Shown in pieces: positions 50,839-53,126 of a DNA stretch of 53,126 nucleotides. The translations under genes were made by a program, and so were the position numbers. The notes under the pieces were generated by a model, which was not told the DNA's origin, searched no databases, and saw only the letters and a list, made by a program, of their open reading frames with translations. Source of the stretch: Bradyrhizobium sp. (GTDB lineage: Bacteria; Pseudomonadota; Alphaproteobacteria; Rhizobiales; Xanthobacteraceae); the NCBI RefSeq assembly GCF_028868675.1, contig NZ_JAGWUA010000006.1, positions 1 to 53,126 on the forward strand. Reading direction: 5' to 3'. Each line of letters opens with the position of its first letter. Positions within the stretch are counted from its first letter, which is position 1.

Positions 50839-51587
50839 GCCGCCCCCGCATGCTCGGTGCCGAGATAGGCATCGATCACGGCGGAGTTGTTGCGTATCTC
50901 CTCCGGCGTGCCGGTTGCGAGAATGCGGCCGTAGCACAGCACGACGATCTTGGGCGCGATCTTGAACACGATGTCCATGTCGTGCTCGATGAAGACGACG
51001 GTGATCTTCTGCGTTTCCCAAAGCTCGCGCACCTTGTCGATCATGCGCCAGCGCTCCTCCGGGCCCATGCCGGCGGTGGGCTCGTCGAGCAGCAGCACTT
51101 TTGGCTCGAGCACCAGCGCGAGCGCGATGTCGAGCAGCTTCTGGTCGCCATGCGACAGCGTCGCCGCCGTGCGGTCGCGCTTGGCGGACAGGCCGAGCAG
51201 CTCCATCACATGCTCGGCATGGCCGCGGGTCTCGGCCAGCGGAAAGCGCCGGTGCAGGACAGACGCCTTGCGCTGGTCGGCGGCGACCGCCGCCAGCATG
51301 GTCTCCTGCACCGTCAGCGAGGGAAAGATGCTCGCGACCTGGAAGGCGCGGCCGATGCCGTGGCGCACGATCTCCGGCGGCGAGCGGCCGGCAAGATCGA
51401 CGCCGTCGAGCAGCACCGCGCCCGCATCCGGGGTCAGCGCGCCGGTGATCAGGTTGAAGAAGGTGCTCTTGCCCGCTCCGTTGGGGCCGATCACCGCCGT
51501 GAGCGAGCCGTCGGAGAACGCCAGCGACACGTCATTGGTCGCCTTCACCCCGCCGAAGGATTTCTGGAGGTTGCGGATCTCGAGCAT
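50835..51587 (-). CDS. livG: Branched-chain amino acid-type ABC transporter ATP-binding protein (LivG)
   Basis: VIGPNGAGKSTFFNLITGALTPDAGAVLLDGVDL; LSHGDQKLLDIALALVLEPKVLLLDEPTAGM. Confidence 0.92.
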   Translation of the reverse strand: MLEIRNLQKSFGGVKATNDVSLAFSDGSLTAVIGPNGAGKSTFFNLITGALTPDAGAVLLDGVDLAGRSPPEIVRHGIGRAFQVASIFPSLTVQETMLAAVAADQRKASVLHRRFPLAETRGHAEHVMELLGLSAKRDRTAATLSHGDQKLLDIALALVLEPKVLLLDEPTAGMGPEERWRMIDKVRELWETQKITVVFIEHDMDIVFKIAPKIVVLCYGRILATGTPEEIRNNSAVIDAYLGTEHAGAA

Positions 51588-51589
51588 GG

Positions 51590-52615
51590 CTAGTCCCGCC
51601 CCTCGCCCGCGTCACGCCGGTGCGCGACCCATTCGACGGCGAAGTCCAGCAGTCCCTTGCGCAGGCCCAGCGCGAAGAACAGGATCACGACGCCGAGCAC
51701 GATGCCGTGGTACTCGGTGAACCGCGTCACGGTGTCGTTGAGCAGCAGCAGCAGCACGGTGCCGACCATCGGCCCCAGGAAGGTCGAGACGCCACCGAGC
51801 ATGTTGATGAAGATGGCCTCGCCCGAGATCGTCCAGTAGGCGAACTCGGGGTATGCGCCGGACACGAACAACGCCATCACCATGCCGCCCATCGACGCGA
51901 ACAGCGCCGCCAATACGAAGATCGTGAGCTTGGCGCGCCAGACGTCGATGCCGAGGAAGCTCGCGCGCCCCGCATTGTCGCGGATCATGCGCAGCGTATA
52001 GCCGAACGGCGACTGCGCGATCTGGCGCATCGCGAGCAGGCCGAGGACCAGCAGCGCGCAGGCCGCGACGTAGAGATGGATGTGGTTGGACAGGTCGATG
52101 CCGAGGAAGGCGGGGCGCGGAATGCCGCCGCGCAGGCCCTGGTCGCCGCCGGTGAACGACGCCCAGGACAGGATGGTCGAGTGGATCAGCATCTGGAAGG
52201 CGAGCGTGACGAAGGCGAAATAGATATCCTTCAGCCGCACGCAGATCGCGCCGATGACCGTTGCGATCACCGCGGTGATGGCCAGCGTCGTCACGAAGGC
52301 GACCGGAATGGGCACGGCGAGCCGCTGCATGATCAGCCCGAAACCGTAGGCGCCGAGGCCGAAGAACATGCCGTGGCCGAACGAGGTCAAGCCGGTATAG
52401 CCGACCAGCAGGTTGAGCGAGGTCGCAAACAGGCCGTAGGCCGAGCAGCGGATGACGAAATCGAGCAGCGCCTTGCTGCCGGTGAACAGCGGCAGGCTCG
52501 CCAGCACGACGAAGGCGAGCAGTGCGACCAGAACGTCGAGATAGCGCGCACCCCATGCCCGCGCCGCGCCCGTGGGCGCCAGTGCTCCGGCGCGTCCGGC
52601 CTGAAGCTCGGTCAT
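51590..52615 (-). CDS. livM: Branched-chain amino acid-type ABC transporter permease (LivM)
   Basis: TSLNLLVGYTGLTSFGHGMFFGLGAYGFGLI; LGIDVWRAKLTIFVLAALFASMGGMVMAL. Confidence 0.92.
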   Translation of the reverse strand: MTELQAGRAGALAPTGAARAWGARYLDVLVALLAFVVLASLPLFTGSKALLDFVIRCSAYGLFATSLNLLVGYTGLTSFGHGMFFGLGAYGFGLIMQRLAVPIPVAFVTTLAITAVIATVIGAICVRLKDIYFAFVTLAFQMLIHSTILSWASFTGGDQGLRGGIPRPAFLGIDLSNHIHLYVAACALLVLGLLAMRQIAQSPFGYTLRMIRDNAGRASFLGIDVWRAKLTIFVLAALFASMGGMVMALFVSGAYPEFAYWTISGEAIFINMLGGVSTFLGPMVGTVLLLLLNDTVTRFTEYHGIVLGVVILFFALGLRKGLLDFAVEWVAHRRDAGEGRD

Positions 52616-53126
52616 GCCACCTCCTTGCCGAACAGGCCGGAGGGCCGCAAGACCAGCACGACCACCATGAAGAGATACATCAGGCCTTCGGTGAACAGGG
52701 GAAATCCGAGCGAGCCGAAGGATCTGATCAGGCCGAGCAAGAGCGCACCGATCAGCGCGCCGAGGATCGAGCCCATGCCTCCGATCACGGTGACGATGAA
52801 GGATTCGATCAGCACCGAAAATCCCATGCCGGGGGTGAGCGAACGCACGGGTGCGGCGAGCGCGCCGGCCAGTCCCGCGAGCATGCCGCCGAGCGCGAAC
52901 ACGCCGCCGTAGATCAGGCCGGTGTCGACGCCGAGCGCCGAGACCATGCCGGGATTCTGGGCGGCGGCGCGGATCACCTTGCCGATCCGCGTACGCGACA
53001 AACCGATGCCGAGCACGACGGCGGCCGCCAGCGCGACGCCGATCAGCAGCAGGTAGTAAGGCGGCACCACGCCGCCGGCGATGAACAACGGCGCCACCTG
53101 GAACGCGGTCGGCATGCCCATCGACC
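52612..53126 (-). CDS. livH: Branched-chain amino acid-type ABC transporter permease (LivH), 5' truncated by window end
   Basis: RTRIGKVIRAAAQNPGMVSALGVDTGLIYGGVFALGGMLAGLAGALAAP; VTVIGGMGSILGALIGALLLGL; reads to the window edge. Confidence 0.9.
   Translation of the reverse strand, partial: SMGMPTAFQVAPLFIAGGVVPPYYLLLIGVALAAAVVLGIGLSRTRIGKVIRAAAQNPGMVSALGVDTGLIYGGVFALGGMLAGLAGALAAPVRSLTPGMGFSVLIESFIVTVIGGMGSILGALIGALLLGLIRSFGSLGFPLFTEGLMYLFMVVVLVLRPSGLFGKEVA

Overview
GC-rich alphaproteobacterial chromosome segment, Bradyrhizobium-like in gene content and codon usage (inference, not verified by search). The window is almost fully coding, with about 56 genes. The most distinctive region is a thiosulfate-oxidation (Sox) island at about 28.6-41.7 kb. 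It contains soxXYZABCD, soxW, a soxV-like ccdA-family gene, soxS, an ArsR-type soxR and a soxT-like YeeE/YedE gene. The soxXYZABCD operon appears to continue into a tightly packed tail: secreted DsrE-like protein, alpha/beta hydrolase, second secreted DsrE-like protein, second YeeE/YedE transporter. Other content: a FixJ-like response regulator with a MASE4-like histidine kinase, AraC regulator, metallophosphoesterase, CarS-like protein, crotonase, chemotaxis receptor, gor, rpiA, gph, moaA, a TRAP transporter with two tandem TakP-like receptors, mrp, an HIBADH-family gene, an antiporter, a PleC/DivJ-like histidine kinase, a dus gene, a PEP-CTERM protein, a Dpp-type ABC operon, amidase, FAH-family gene and livFGMH (livH truncated at the window end). 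I found no CRISPR array, rRNA, tRNA or intact transposon. Cis-elements readable by eye: one canonical FNR/FixK box, two canonical CtrA boxes (TTAA-N7-TTAAC), related AT-rich operator-like motifs in the Sox intergenic regions, Rho-independent terminators, and one nested palindromic intergenic repeat. I saw no clear wholly novel defence-type or mobile system. The best candidates for new biology are the DsrE/hydrolase tail of the sox operon and the regulatory sites.
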